Shown here in pieces: positions 1 to 9,296 of a stretch of DNA of 46,461 nucleotides (position 1 is its first letter; each line of letters begins with the position of its first letter). Position numbers and translations under genes: made by a program. Origin of the DNA: a bacterium (lineage in GTDB: Bacteria > Zhuqueibacterota > QNDG01 > JABMRT01); the NCBI GenBank assembly GCA_011046415.1, contig DSAP01000076.1, positions 1-46,461 on the forward strand, given 5' to 3'. The notes beneath the pieces are model-generated. The model made no database searches. It was not told the origin of the DNA and saw nothing but the letters and a program-made list of their open reading frames with translations.

Positions 1-634
1 CCGCATGGCGATCGTGGATGAAACGGGCACCGCGATCGGCGAGGAATACACCCTGGCCCTGGCCGTCCGCTTCATCCTGTCCCGGAAACCGGGGCCGGTG
101 GTCGTGAACGCCTCCACCTCCCGCGTGATCGACGAGATCGCGTCGGAATACGGGGTAAAGGTGACCCGCACGCAGGTCGGGGAAATTCACGTTTCCGGCA
201 AGATGAAGGAAATCGGCGCGGTCATCGGCGGCGAAGGCAACGGCGGGGTCATCCTGCCGGACAGCCATCTCGGACGGGACGGCGTCCTCGCCATCGCCCT
301 TTCCCTGCAGCAGCTTCTGGAGTACGGCGGCCCGGTTTCCCGCCTGTGGAAGGCGCAGCCCCAGTACGCGATGAGCAAGGAAAAAATCGGAATCGGGACG
401 GCCGATCCAGACCGTATCCTGAAAGAGGTCGAGGAGAACCACCGGAATCTCTCGATGGACAAGATGGATGGGCTCAAAATCGCGGGGCCGGATTCCTGGG
501 TGCAGATCCGCAAGTCGAACACGGAACCGATCATCCGCGTCATGGCCGAGGCGGGGACGAAGGAGGCGGCGGATGCGCTTTGCATTACCTATCTGGAAGA
601 AATCAAACAACTTCTCGACACCCGGGACGTATAA
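1..634 (+). CDS. Phosphoglucosamine mutase / phosphomannomutase family protein, C-terminal part (5' truncated by window edge)
   Basis: Translation carries alpha-D-phosphohexomutase C-terminal features: 'MAIVDETGTAIGEEYTLALA', 'GEGNGGVILPDSHLGRDG', and phosphate-binding loop 'RKSNTEPIIRVMAEA'. The frame is open to the window start. Confidence 0.88.
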   Translation, partial: RMAIVDETGTAIGEEYTLALAVRFILSRKPGPVVVNASTSRVIDEIASEYGVKVTRTQVGEIHVSGKMKEIGAVIGGEGNGGVILPDSHLGRDGVLAIALSLQQLLEYGGPVSRLWKAQPQYAMSKEKIGIGTADPDRILKEVEENHRNLSMDKMDGLKIAGPDSWVQIRKSNTEPIIRVMAEAGTKEAADALCITYLEEIKQLLDTRDV

Positions 635-778
635 TCACAATGTGGATTGAATCTTTTTCCGAGCCGGCAGATACCGGGGAAACCGTCCGTGGAAAGGAGA
701 GCGTGTCGTGAACGCATGGGGGTGCCGGCATCCCATCCACCGTCCATTTTCGTACCCGGCATGCCCCGTTTGAATGGA

Positions 779-1456
779 ATGACCCGATTTCACAGACCAT
801 ATCTTCTGATCTTTCTTTTCTTCGTCCTGGCCGCGGCCGGCGCGGCGGACGATCACTCCCGCTTTTCCAATATCCGCATCGAAAACGGCCGCCTGTTCGC
901 CGATTACCGCCGGGAGGATCTGCTCGACGCCGAATTGCTGGACGGACTCCGCAAGGGGCTGACCGCATCCGTCGAATATCAGATCCGGCTCTTCAGGGAC
1001 CGGCCCGGCTGGGTCAAGCGGATCGTGACCGAAAAAACGCTGAGGCTGAAGATCGGCTGGGACAACTGGGAACGCCGCTACGTCCTCTTTTACAGACAGG
1101 ATGACCCGGATCTCTTCACCGGGGAAGGACTCCTCTCCCGTTTCATGCACATCAACCTGCCCGTCTGCTCCGTGGAGGAATTGGATCCGGACACACCATA
1201 CCGGATCGGAATCCGGATCCGCGTACAGCCCATGGCCGTCGAGAATCTGGACGAGATGCAGAGATGGCTGGCGGGCGAGGCCAGGGATCTCGGCACGGAA
1301 ACGATCCGCGCTTCCCGGTCGCCGCTGAAGCGGATACGCGACAGCCTGCTCGGCGTCGTCGTCAATCTCGCCGGCTTCGGCGAGCGGGTCATCACCGAGA
1401 CCGGCCCGCCGTTCGAGATCCGGGACGATGCCGTCCGGCTTGTCGGAGGCTCTTGA
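779..1456 (+). CDS. DUF4390-like secreted protein
   Basis: Likely start at the internal ATG 779 (MTRFHRPYLLIFLFFVLAAAGAAD, signal peptide). The body 'NGRLFADYRREDLLDAELLDGLRKGLTASVEYQIRLFR' resembles DUF4390. It sits immediately before ppx. Confidence 0.6.
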   Translation: MTRFHRPYLLIFLFFVLAAAGAADDHSRFSNIRIENGRLFADYRREDLLDAELLDGLRKGLTASVEYQIRLFRDRPGWVKRIVTEKTLRLKIGWDNWERRYVLFYRQDDPDLFTGEGLLSRFMHINLPVCSVEELDPDTPYRIGIRIRVQPMAVENLDEMQRWLAGEARDLGTETIRASRSPLKRIRDSLLGVVVNLAGFGERVITETGPPFEIRDDAVRLVGGS

Positions 1457-1457
1457 C

Positions 1458-2384
1458 ATGGCGCGCATCGCCGTCATCGACATCGGCACGCAATCGGTGC
1501 TCTATCTGCTGGCCGACTTCTCTCCCCCGGCCCATGAATCCATCGACCGGGACGCGGCCGGAATCCGCCTCGGTCTGGGCCTTGCCGAAACCGGGAAAAT
1601 CGCCGCGGACAGGACGAAGGCCCTGGTCGACCGGTTGCGCGCATTGCGGACGCGGGCGGAATCGCGACGCGCCGACCGCATCGTGGCCTTCGGCACCCAT
1701 GTCTTCCGCGCGGCTCAAAACCGGGATGCCGTGATCCGGACGGTCGCGGAGAAGACCGGGATCCGGATTCAGGTCCTTTCCGAACGGGAAGAAGCAGAAT
1801 GGAGCTTCCGGGGCATCCTGTACGGAAGGGACGCATCCGGACGCATCATCACGGCGGACATCGGCGGCGGCAGCACGGAATGGATCGCCGGCACGGACGG
1901 GACGATGGAGGCGCATGCCAGTATCCCGGCCGGCGCCGTGACCCTGACGGAACGCTTCCTCCGCCGGGACCCGCCGGACCCCGCGGAATGGGCGGCCATG
2001 AAGCGGAAAATCGCCGGTTTGCTTGTCCCGGCGACCGCACGGCTCGGGATGGACGGCGCGCGGCTTTTCGCCTCCGGCGGCACGGCCACCACCCTGGCCG
2101 CGATGGAGCTCGGCATGAGGGACTATGATCCGGTCCGCGTGGACGGCTTCGTGCTCTCCGGGGAACGGCTCGCCGCATGGATCACGCGATGCCTATCCAT
2201 GCCGGCCGCTTCCCGGCGCGGAATCCCGGGCCTCGAGCCGGGACGGGCGGACATCATCCCGGCCGGAGCGGCCGTCCTGCAAAGCCTGCTGGAAAGGACG
2301 GATTTGAAGGAGGTGACGATCAGCGACCGCGGCCTGCGCCACGGGATCGCGCTCCGGGAAATGCGGCGGATGGGATCCGCTTGA
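1458..2384 (+). CDS. Ppx/GppA family phosphatase (exopolyphosphatase-like)
   Basis: MARIAVIDIGTQSVLYL, 'ADIGGGSTEWI' and 'FASGGTATTLAAMELGM' are ASKHA/Ppx-GppA motifs. Start chosen at ATG 1458. Confidence 0.85.
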   Translation: MARIAVIDIGTQSVLYLLADFSPPAHESIDRDAAGIRLGLGLAETGKIAADRTKALVDRLRALRTRAESRRADRIVAFGTHVFRAAQNRDAVIRTVAEKTGIRIQVLSEREEAEWSFRGILYGRDASGRIITADIGGGSTEWIAGTDGTMEAHASIPAGAVTLTERFLRRDPPDPAEWAAMKRKIAGLLVPATARLGMDGARLFASGGTATTLAAMELGMRDYDPVRVDGFVLSGERLAAWITRCLSMPAASRRGIPGLEPGRADIIPAGAAVLQSLLERTDLKEVTISDRGLRHGIALREMRRMGSA

Positions 2385-2515
2385 CATGTCCGGACCGGAT
2401 GTCGTAAATTAACCGTAGCCGCCGCACGGGTATTCCCGCATCCCATTCCGGAAAAACCCGGGATGTCCGGACGGCGATGAATGTTTTTTTGATCCCATGA
2501 ACAAAGGACGACACC

Positions 2516-4381
2516 ATGCTTTCGAAAAATTTCCGGCTCATACTCCTCGCGGCCTGCCAGTCGGCCTCCATGCTCCTTGCACAAAACCTGTATGGCAATT
2601 TGGACGGGGAGTCCCTCCGTTTCGTCACGCCCCGGACCCCCCGGGCCGAAGACACGATCGTCTTCAGGTATCCGGCGGAGGAGGGAACCGGGGCCGTTGC
2701 ACTCGACATCTCGACCGATCTGCCGGCCTCCTCGGAACGGATTCCGATGGAGATATCGGACGGGGTGTGGCGGGCGACCTGGACGCTCCGGGACACCGCC
2801 GCCCGGCTCCTGCTCTTCGCGTTCCATGTGGACGACTGGATGGACGACAACGACGGGATGTATTACGAACTGCCCGTGTACGGAGACCGCGGCATACCGC
2901 TCCGGGGCGCCTTTGAGGCGGCCGCGCGATCTCTTTCGGGACTGGACGACCGCCGGCCGGAGGACCTCGAGGCCGCACTCGAACGGATCGAGCAGGAGAT
3001 CCGGTGGCATCCCGTGAACTACGGCGCCCGTCTCTTCCGGATCACGCTGCTGTTGAAAAGCGACCGGCTCGATGCGGGAACCCGTTTCCGGATCGTGGAG
3101 GAGACCGAGGAGCTGAAAAAATCGCACGGCACCGATCCGGATTTCCTCCGATACGCCATCCAGGCGTACCGTCAGATCGGCGAGGAATCCCGGGCCGGAT
3201 CGTATGAGGAGGCATTGATCCGCGTCGCGCCCCGGGATGACCAGGCGGTCCTGATCCGCATGGGCCGGATCCTCGAAACGGAAGACGCGGCGGTCCGCGC
3301 GGACCGGCTCGCGACACTCCTGAATGAAAATCCCGGTTCCCGCCACGCGGAGTCGATCCTTTCGCAGATGGCCACGGCGTACATCGCCCTGGAGGATTCC
3401 GGGAAAATGATCTCCGTCGGCGACCGGCTTTTCGAGACCGCCGAAACACCCCAGGGCGCCAGCGCCCTGGCCGGCCTGGCCGGATGGATGGCCGAGAAAC
3501 GATACGATACGCGCCGCGCCGCCGCCTACGCAGGACGGGCGGTGCGTCTCATCGACGAAATGGACGACGCCCTGAGGCCGCCCGAAATCCCGGCCGCGGA
3601 ATGGGAGAGAAACAAGCGCGCCGTGCGCGCCGGATATCTGGACATCCAGGGATGGAGCCGGATCCTGAGCGGCGAAGCCGAACAGGGCGTCGAAATACTG
3701 CACCGCGCCGCGGAGCATCTCTTCCAGCCGAATGTCTTCTACCATCTCGCCGAGGGGTATTACCGGATGGGCCGTCTGCCGGACGCGATGATCCAGTATG
3801 CCCGCGCCGCGGCCTTCGGCGGCGGGATCGGGAAGCTGGCCTACGAGACCCTCTCGGCAATCTGGAAATCCTCCGGACGTGAAGCGGAAGCCCTGAAGGC
3901 TTTCCTGGCCCGCGAAGAGCGTTGGGTGTCGGAAAACCACCGTTCACGCGTCATCGCGGGACAAATGACGCGGCCCGCGCCCGATTTCGAGCTGGAGAGC
4001 ATCGACGGTGGATACGTGAGGCTTTCGGAACAGCGCGGCGGCGTGGTCCTCCTCTGTTTCTGGGCCACCTGGAGCCGTTCCTCGATCCGGGCCCTCGGCG
4101 AAATCCAGAGCCTGGCCGACCGGTACGGTACGGACATCCTTTTCCTGACCGTTGCCATGGATCCGGACGCGGAATCGGTCGCCCGTTTCCTGGACCGGAC
4201 CGACATGATCCTTCCCGTACTCCTGAACGACGGGGTGGAGGAGACCTTTTCGCTCGGCGGCGTGCCCGTCATTTTGCTGATCGACCCGGACGGCGTCATC
4301 CGGTTCGAACACAAGGGGCACCGGCCGGATCTGGCCCAGTCCCTCGCCGTGCAGCTGGATGTACTGCTGAACAGGCCGTGA
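2516..4381 (+). CDS. Tetratricopeptide-like protein with C-terminal TlpA/AhpC-type thioredoxin fold lacking the CXXC motif
   Basis: N-terminal signal peptide, central helical repeats, C-terminal 'PDFELESIDGGYVRLSEQRGGVVLLCFWATWSRSSIRALGEIQ...GGVPVILLIDPDGVIRFEHKGH'. Confidence 0.75.
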   Translation: MLSKNFRLILLAACQSASMLLAQNLYGNLDGESLRFVTPRTPRAEDTIVFRYPAEEGTGAVALDISTDLPASSERIPMEISDGVWRATWTLRDTAARLLLFAFHVDDWMDDNDGMYYELPVYGDRGIPLRGAFEAAARSLSGLDDRRPEDLEAALERIEQEIRWHPVNYGARLFRITLLLKSDRLDAGTRFRIVEETEELKKSHGTDPDFLRYAIQAYRQIGEESRAGSYEEALIRVAPRDDQAVLIRMGRILETEDAAVRADRLATLLNENPGSRHAESILSQMATAYIALEDSGKMISVGDRLFETAETPQGASALAGLAGWMAEKRYDTRRAAAYAGRAVRLIDEMDDALRPPEIPAAEWERNKRAVRAGYLDIQGWSRILSGEAEQGVEILHRAAEHLFQPNVFYHLAEGYYRMGRLPDAMIQYARAAAFGGGIGKLAYETLSAIWKSSGREAEALKAFLAREERWVSENHRSRVIAGQMTRPAPDFELESIDGGYVRLSEQRGGVVLLCFWATWSRSSIRALGEIQSLADRYGTDILFLTVAMDPDAESVARFLDRTDMILPVLLNDGVEETFSLGGVPVILLIDPDGVIRFEHKGHRPDLAQSLAVQLDVLLNRP

Positions 4382-5244
4382 TGCATCTCATTTTCGCCTC
4401 GGACCTCCACGGCCGGATCGCCTTATACGACGCACTGGAGCGTCTGGCCGCGTCGCATCGGGCGCAGGCGATCCTGCTCGGCGGGGATCTCCTGCCGCGG
4501 GGCGTCACGCCCGAAGACACGCTGGACATGCAGAAACAGTTCGTGGCGGATTTTCTGATTCCGTGGATGCGCGGGGTTTCCGGAGGTGCGACTCCGATCC
4601 TGGCCGTCCCGGGCAACGACGACCTCGCGGCCGCGTTCTCCGGGGCGGAAATCGCGGGACTCCGCAGGCTGAACCTCGAAGGCGTGCTCCTGGATGACCG
4701 GATCCGGATTCTCGGATACCCTTACCTCCCTCCCACCCCCTTCCCCTCCAAGGATCATGAGAAAATGGACCGCCGCTCGGACGGAATCCGGACTCCGAGA
4801 GGTCGACCGTTCATCACGGAGAATGGGAAAATCGAATGGGTGGAGGTCGCGGCGCTGTTCGCGCGGCGGTCCTCCATCGAGGAAGACCTTCTGTCCGCCC
4901 CGAATCCGAACGAAATGAGGACGGTTTTCGTCTCCCACGCCCCGCCCTACGGAACGCCCCTCGACCGGCTCCATGACGGGACGCCGGCCGGGAGCACGGC
5001 GATCCGGGAATGGATCCGGGACCGCAGGCCCGCCCTCTCGCTCCACGGCCACATCCACGAATCGCCGGAGGTCACCGGCCGCTTCTGGCACCGGATCGGG
5101 AACACGATCGCCGTCAATCCGGGGCAGACCATCCGTAACCTCTCCGCCGTCCGGATCACGCTCGGAGAATCCTCGGTCCGCCTGGAACACACGCACTATC
5201 CCCCGGAAGAAATCACCCTTCCCCTCGGAGAACACCGGAAGTGA
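4381..5244 (+). CDS. Metallophosphoesterase (calcineurin-like)
   Basis: Start at ATG 4381 (overlaps the upstream TGA by 1 nt): 'MHLIFASDLHGRIALYDAL', 'LLGGDLLPRG', 'VPGNDDLAAAF', 'FVSHAPPYGTPLD', 'LSLHGHIHES'. Confidence 0.85.
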   Translation: MHLIFASDLHGRIALYDALERLAASHRAQAILLGGDLLPRGVTPEDTLDMQKQFVADFLIPWMRGVSGGATPILAVPGNDDLAAAFSGAEIAGLRRLNLEGVLLDDRIRILGYPYLPPTPFPSKDHEKMDRRSDGIRTPRGRPFITENGKIEWVEVAALFARRSSIEEDLLSAPNPNEMRTVFVSHAPPYGTPLDRLHDGTPAGSTAIREWIRDRRPALSLHGHIHESPEVTGRFWHRIGNTIAVNPGQTIRNLSAVRITLGESSVRLEHTHYPPEEITLPLGEHRK

Positions 5245-6743
5245 AACGCCTCTTTTTCCTGGCCGGAATCGGCCTCTTCTCCGCGGCCGCCGCGCCGGCC
5301 CGGACCGTACCCCTGGGCCGGGAGGTTCATCTCCGATTGCCCGGACCCGTTCACTCCGTCCATGTCTTCCGCGCGAGGGACGATGCGTCCCGGGATCTGC
5401 TGATCTGCCATCTTTCGGAAGAACCCAGTCCCGGCCGGATGATGACGCTGTTCCGGGGTCGGGAGAACGGACCGGACACGGCCGGAGTCACGTTTGCGCT
5501 GCACCCGGACGACATCCTCTTCGATCTGACGGATCTGGACGGGAACGGGAATGCGGAGTGCGTGTTTCTGCGCGCGGACGGGATTTACAGGCGCAGTCTC
5601 TCCGGACCGGACGAGGATGCATCATGCCTGATCCGGACCCCTTCCGCCTTCACCGCCTCTGACCCGGCCCGCATCCGCCGCTTCCCCCTGGCTCTCGACC
5701 TGGACGGGGACGGACTGCCGGAGATCTGCGTCCCCGAATCCGGCCGCCTCGCGGCCTACCGGCTGCGGGACGGGAATTATGCGCTTGCGGCGTCGTTCGA
5801 AATCCGTCCGGCGTGGCGGATTCAGGAGTCCGGACGGACGCGGGTCACGCTGGACTTTCCCGCATACCGGCTCCTCGATTTCGACGGGGACGGGAAATTG
5901 GATCTGCTGGCGGTCTTCGACGACCGGGTCGACGTCTTCTTCCTGCGGGATTTTCCGGACGCACCCGCCGACCCGCCCGCATCTCCGGATCTGCGCATCG
6001 ATTTGGGCGTCCACCGGATGCCCTTGACGGGACTCGAGACCCTCGCACCCGTCTCCTCGCGCATCGAGGCCCTGGATCTGAATGGGGACGGGGTTGCGGA
6101 CTTCATCGTGGCCCTGGCCGCGCGCGCGGGATTCGTGGGCTCCCTTTCCCAGATTCACATCCACCTGAACCGGCGGGGACGGATCTCTCCCCTGCCCGAC
6201 CGGGTCCTGACCGCGGACAACTTCCTGGGCGAATATCTCGCGGCCGATTTCAACGGGAACGGGCTGACCGACCTGGCCCTGTTCAATTTCAGGCCGGGCT
6301 ACGGCGCGGCCGCGCGGTTCATCCTGACGCGCCGGCTCAGCCACACCCATGATTTCTATCTTATGCGCCCGGATGGATCTTATCCCGGCAAGCCGGACTT
6401 CCGGTGGACGGCGACCCGTAAACCGCGCGTCTCGGACCCCGGCTCCGCCATATTCGCCGCCTGTTACGCGGCGGATTTCGACGGAGACGGCCTGACGGAT
6501 CTGCTGACCCCGGAGGACGAAAATCACTGGCGGGTTTTTCCGGGGAATTCCGCGGGGAATTTCGACAAGTCCCGGAAAATCACCGTGAACGCCCCCCCGA
6601 CCCGCTCTCTCCTGATCGCGGACCTCGACGGCGACGGCGCGGCGGACGTCCTTTTCTTCTATCCCGGGGATCCGGAGAGAAACCGGCAGGTCCGGATCCT
6701 CCTCGGCACGCCGTCTCCAGGCCTGAAAGCAGAAACACAATAA
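5241..6743 (+). CDS. Secreted FG-GAP/VCBS-repeat protein
   Basis: Signal peptide followed by about seven DxDGxG-type repeats (DLDGNGNAE, DLDGDGLPE, DFDGDGKLD, DLNGDGVAD, DFNGNGLTD, DFDGDGLTD, DLDGDGAAD). Overlaps the previous gene by 4 nt. Confidence 0.8.
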   Translation: MKRLFFLAGIGLFSAAAAPARTVPLGREVHLRLPGPVHSVHVFRARDDASRDLLICHLSEEPSPGRMMTLFRGRENGPDTAGVTFALHPDDILFDLTDLDGNGNAECVFLRADGIYRRSLSGPDEDASCLIRTPSAFTASDPARIRRFPLALDLDGDGLPEICVPESGRLAAYRLRDGNYALAASFEIRPAWRIQESGRTRVTLDFPAYRLLDFDGDGKLDLLAVFDDRVDVFFLRDFPDAPADPPASPDLRIDLGVHRMPLTGLETLAPVSSRIEALDLNGDGVADFIVALAARAGFVGSLSQIHIHLNRRGRISPLPDRVLTADNFLGEYLAADFNGNGLTDLALFNFRPGYGAAARFILTRRLSHTHDFYLMRPDGSYPGKPDFRWTATRKPRVSDPGSAIFAACYAADFDGDGLTDLLTPEDENHWRVFPGNSAGNFDKSRKITVNAPPTRSLLIADLDGDGAADVLFFYPGDPERNRQVRILLGTPSPGLKAETQ

Positions 6744-7210
6744 AGCGGTTTTTTTACAGAAACGCTCATGCGCCAGATAACATGGAAGCGTTGAAATTGA
6801 TCCGGACAGGACGATTTATCGAAATGGCCTTTCACCCGGAAAGCCTTCAAGAATTTATTGTCTGTTTCCGATTCAACGCGCGAATGGACCGACCCGATGA
6901 GGATCGGCCCCGGTCTCCGGTTCGTATTTCATGTTTCGTGACAGTCCATTCACAGTTTTCCTTCATGGAGATTGTCCGGCATCCACCGACGATATTCTGA
7001 TATCCGAGTCGAAGAAAGTATTGGCTTTTATCTTAAAATTATCGTATGATACCACATGGGCCGATAAACTCCTGCCTTATTATACTTCAAAACAAGAAAA
7101 TACAGAATACTGTCCCGGATTGGAAAGTCAGTCTTTCAGGAATGTATAAAACGATGCAGGAGCCGACCGCATCGTTCACTGTAGTCCAAACCCATTCCAA
7201 GGAGGAAGTC

Positions 7211-7615
7211 ATGAAACCCAAATCACGCAAACCGGTTTTCGCAGGGATCGCCGTTCTACTGGTCTTTTTCCTGATCCTGCCGGTGGTCGCTCAGGACATC
7301 ACGATCACCATCAAGGTGGCGCCCAACGTACTGAACTTGGCCAGCCAGGGTGAGGTTGTCACCGTCCATACCGATCTTCCCTATTCCCAGGTCGTGGTTG
7401 CCACAGTGTCACTGAATGGGATCGAGATCCAAAGTTGGAAATCAGACAGCAGAGGGAATTTTGTCGCCAAGTTCAACATGAATGACATCAAGGATTTACC
7501 CCTGATGATCGACGCGTACAACACAGTGACCCTTGCCGGCACAACGGTGAATCAGCAAAACTTCTCCGGCAGTCAGAGTATCCTGGTCGTCCACAATATC
7601 CCTCAAGGAAGATAG
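7211..7615 (+). CDS. Small secreted protein of unknown function
   Basis: ATG 7211 preceded by AAGGAGGAAGTC (strong RBS). N-terminus MKPKSRKPVFAGIAVLLVFFLILPVVAQ is a signal peptide. No family recognised. Confidence 0.65.
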   Translation: MKPKSRKPVFAGIAVLLVFFLILPVVAQDITITIKVAPNVLNLASQGEVVTVHTDLPYSQVVVATVSLNGIEIQSWKSDSRGNFVAKFNMNDIKDLPLMIDAYNTVTLAGTTVNQQNFSGSQSILVVHNIPQGR

Positions 7616-7709
7616 ATCCGGAGAATTGAGATCGGACAACCGAACAATCCGGCTCCATGAAACCGTCGGTTTGTTCCTTTTTCCGATCGCTTCCCCTTCG
7701 AACGATCCG

Positions 7710-7745
7710 AACGCCCGGAACCCTGTCCCGGGCGTTTGTCGTTTT
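7710..7745 (+). terminator. Probable intrinsic terminator
   Basis: Inverted repeat AACGCCCGG (7710-7718) / CCGGGCGTT (7728-7736) followed by TGTCGTTTT. Confidence 0.6.
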
Positions 7746-7893
7746 CGTCACGCCTGCAAGGACGACATCCTTTGTCCGGCCGGATCCATGGATTCCCTTG
7801 GGTTCATTTTTTATACCGATTATCTTGACTTTTCTATGATTTATCTTAGATTTCAGAGTATTCATTTTTTTCGGTTGTCATTTTGAAGGATCC

Positions 7894-8279
7894 ATGTTTG
7901 ATGACATACAACACACAGTCATCCTGATCATCGGCGGCGCCGGGGGCGCACTCGGCACCTTCCTGCTGCAGAAGTATGGCCTGGCCGCGGTGATCGCATC
8001 CTGTCTGGTGGGATTGACCGGAGCCCTGATCGAACATCTCGTCAAACTGCCCCATCTGGCACCGGTCGTCTTCACCGGTTCGTTCGTCGGCATGACGGGT
8101 CTGGCGATCGGCACCTGGCCCCTGATCGCGACGGCGAGATGTTTCGCCGGCTTCCTGTACGCCGTCTCTCTGTATGTGTTTTCACGGGTTTCGGCGGACG
8201 CCTGGGAACCATCGCGTTCATCAGCACGGTCATGTCCTTCTGCGTCCTGTTTCTGATCCGGAAAATGAGACTTTTTTGA
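7894..8279 (+). pseudogene. Small integral membrane protein, reading frame interrupted by an apparent 1-nt frameshift
   Basis: Frame 1 gives MFDDIQHTVILIIGGAGGALGTFLLQKYGLAAVIA...LYVF. From about 8181 the -1 frame continues a membrane-like sequence, FTGFGGRLGTIAFISTVMSFCVLFLIRKMRLF*, ending at TGA 8277-8279. The original frame becomes low-complexity after about 8184. Confidence 0.5.
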
Positions 8280-8299
8280 GCCGCGAACGGAACACCCGG

Positions 8300-9178
8300 A
8301 TGCATATCCGGAACAAATCCCTCATCCTGCTGATCCTCGGGGCCTGTATCATCGGCCTCTCGCCCATCTTCGTCCGGTTGAGTCAAACCGGTCCGGTCGC
8401 CACCGCATTCTGGCGGCTCTCGCTCTCGCTGGCGCCGTTCTGGATCTGGTCCCGCGGGACCCGGCCCGTCCCGATGGTCCGGAAGGACCGGCTTCTGCTG
8501 TGGTCCGCCGGCCTCTTCTTCGCGGCCGATCTGAGCGTCTGGCATCTGTCGATCGGATACACCAGCGTGGCCAACGCGACCCTGCTCGCGAACCTCGCCC
8601 CGCTCTTTGTCGCACTCGCGAGCCGGATATTTTTTCACATCCGGATAGGGTGGATCTTCATCGCGGGACTGATCCTTTCGGTCGCGGGCATGGGATTCCT
8701 GGCCGGTTCGAGCGCAAACATCGGCGGAACCTACCTGAAGGGCGATCTGCTCGCGCTGTCCGCCGCGGTCTTCTATGCGGGTTACATCCTCTCGGTCAAG
8801 GAACTGCGGCACCGGATTCCCACGCCGGCGATCCTCCTGGGCTCGGGACTGATCTCCTGCGCGGTCCTCTTCCCCCTCGGTCTCCTGGCCGGAGAAACCC
8901 TGCTCCCACAAGATATCCGGGGATGGTTCGTCCTGCTCGGTCTGGCCCTGGTCTGCCATGGCGCCGGACAGGGTCTGATCACCCTCGCGCTCGCCCATCT
9001 TCCGGCGCATTTCGCCTCCCTGACCCTGCTGTTGCAGCCCGTGGTCGCCGCCCTCTGCGCCGCGGCCCTGTTTTCGGAAACCCTGTCGCACCCGCAGCTC
9101 GCCGGCGGGGCGCTGGTCTTGTCCGGCATTTATCTCGCCCGCAGGCAGAACATCCTTTCCAATAACAGGAAATCATGA
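8300..9178 (+). CDS. EamA/DMT-superfamily transporter
   Basis: Start ATG 8300 (MHIRNKSLILLILGACIIGLSPIFVRLSQTGPVATAFWRL); two EamA-like halves rich in TM helices; C-terminal 'LTLLLQPVVAALCAAALFSETLSHPQLAGGALVLSGIYLAR'. Confidence 0.85.
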   Translation: MHIRNKSLILLILGACIIGLSPIFVRLSQTGPVATAFWRLSLSLAPFWIWSRGTRPVPMVRKDRLLLWSAGLFFAADLSVWHLSIGYTSVANATLLANLAPLFVALASRIFFHIRIGWIFIAGLILSVAGMGFLAGSSANIGGTYLKGDLLALSAAVFYAGYILSVKELRHRIPTPAILLGSGLISCAVLFPLGLLAGETLLPQDIRGWFVLLGLALVCHGAGQGLITLALAHLPAHFASLTLLLQPVVAALCAAALFSETLSHPQLAGGALVLSGIYLARRQNILSNNRKS

Positions 9179-9296
9179 TCGTCCGGTGGCGGGTCACCGG
9201 GGTCAAAGGTCTCATTTTTTCGCTTGAATCTGAATCCTGGCCTCTTAAATTATCCATCAGGCATCATAATCTCAAATCCGGAGTCGATAAAACCCT

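Noticed and set aside
2123-3940. 605-aa minus-strand ORF opposite the TPR/TlpA-like gene
   Set aside because: Antisense open frame from codon bias; no motifs, and the opposite strand encodes a coherent protein.
3922-4380. Long N-terminal extension of the metallophosphoesterase ORF
   Set aside because: Overlaps the upstream gene out of frame; the conserved domain starts exactly at ATG 4381.
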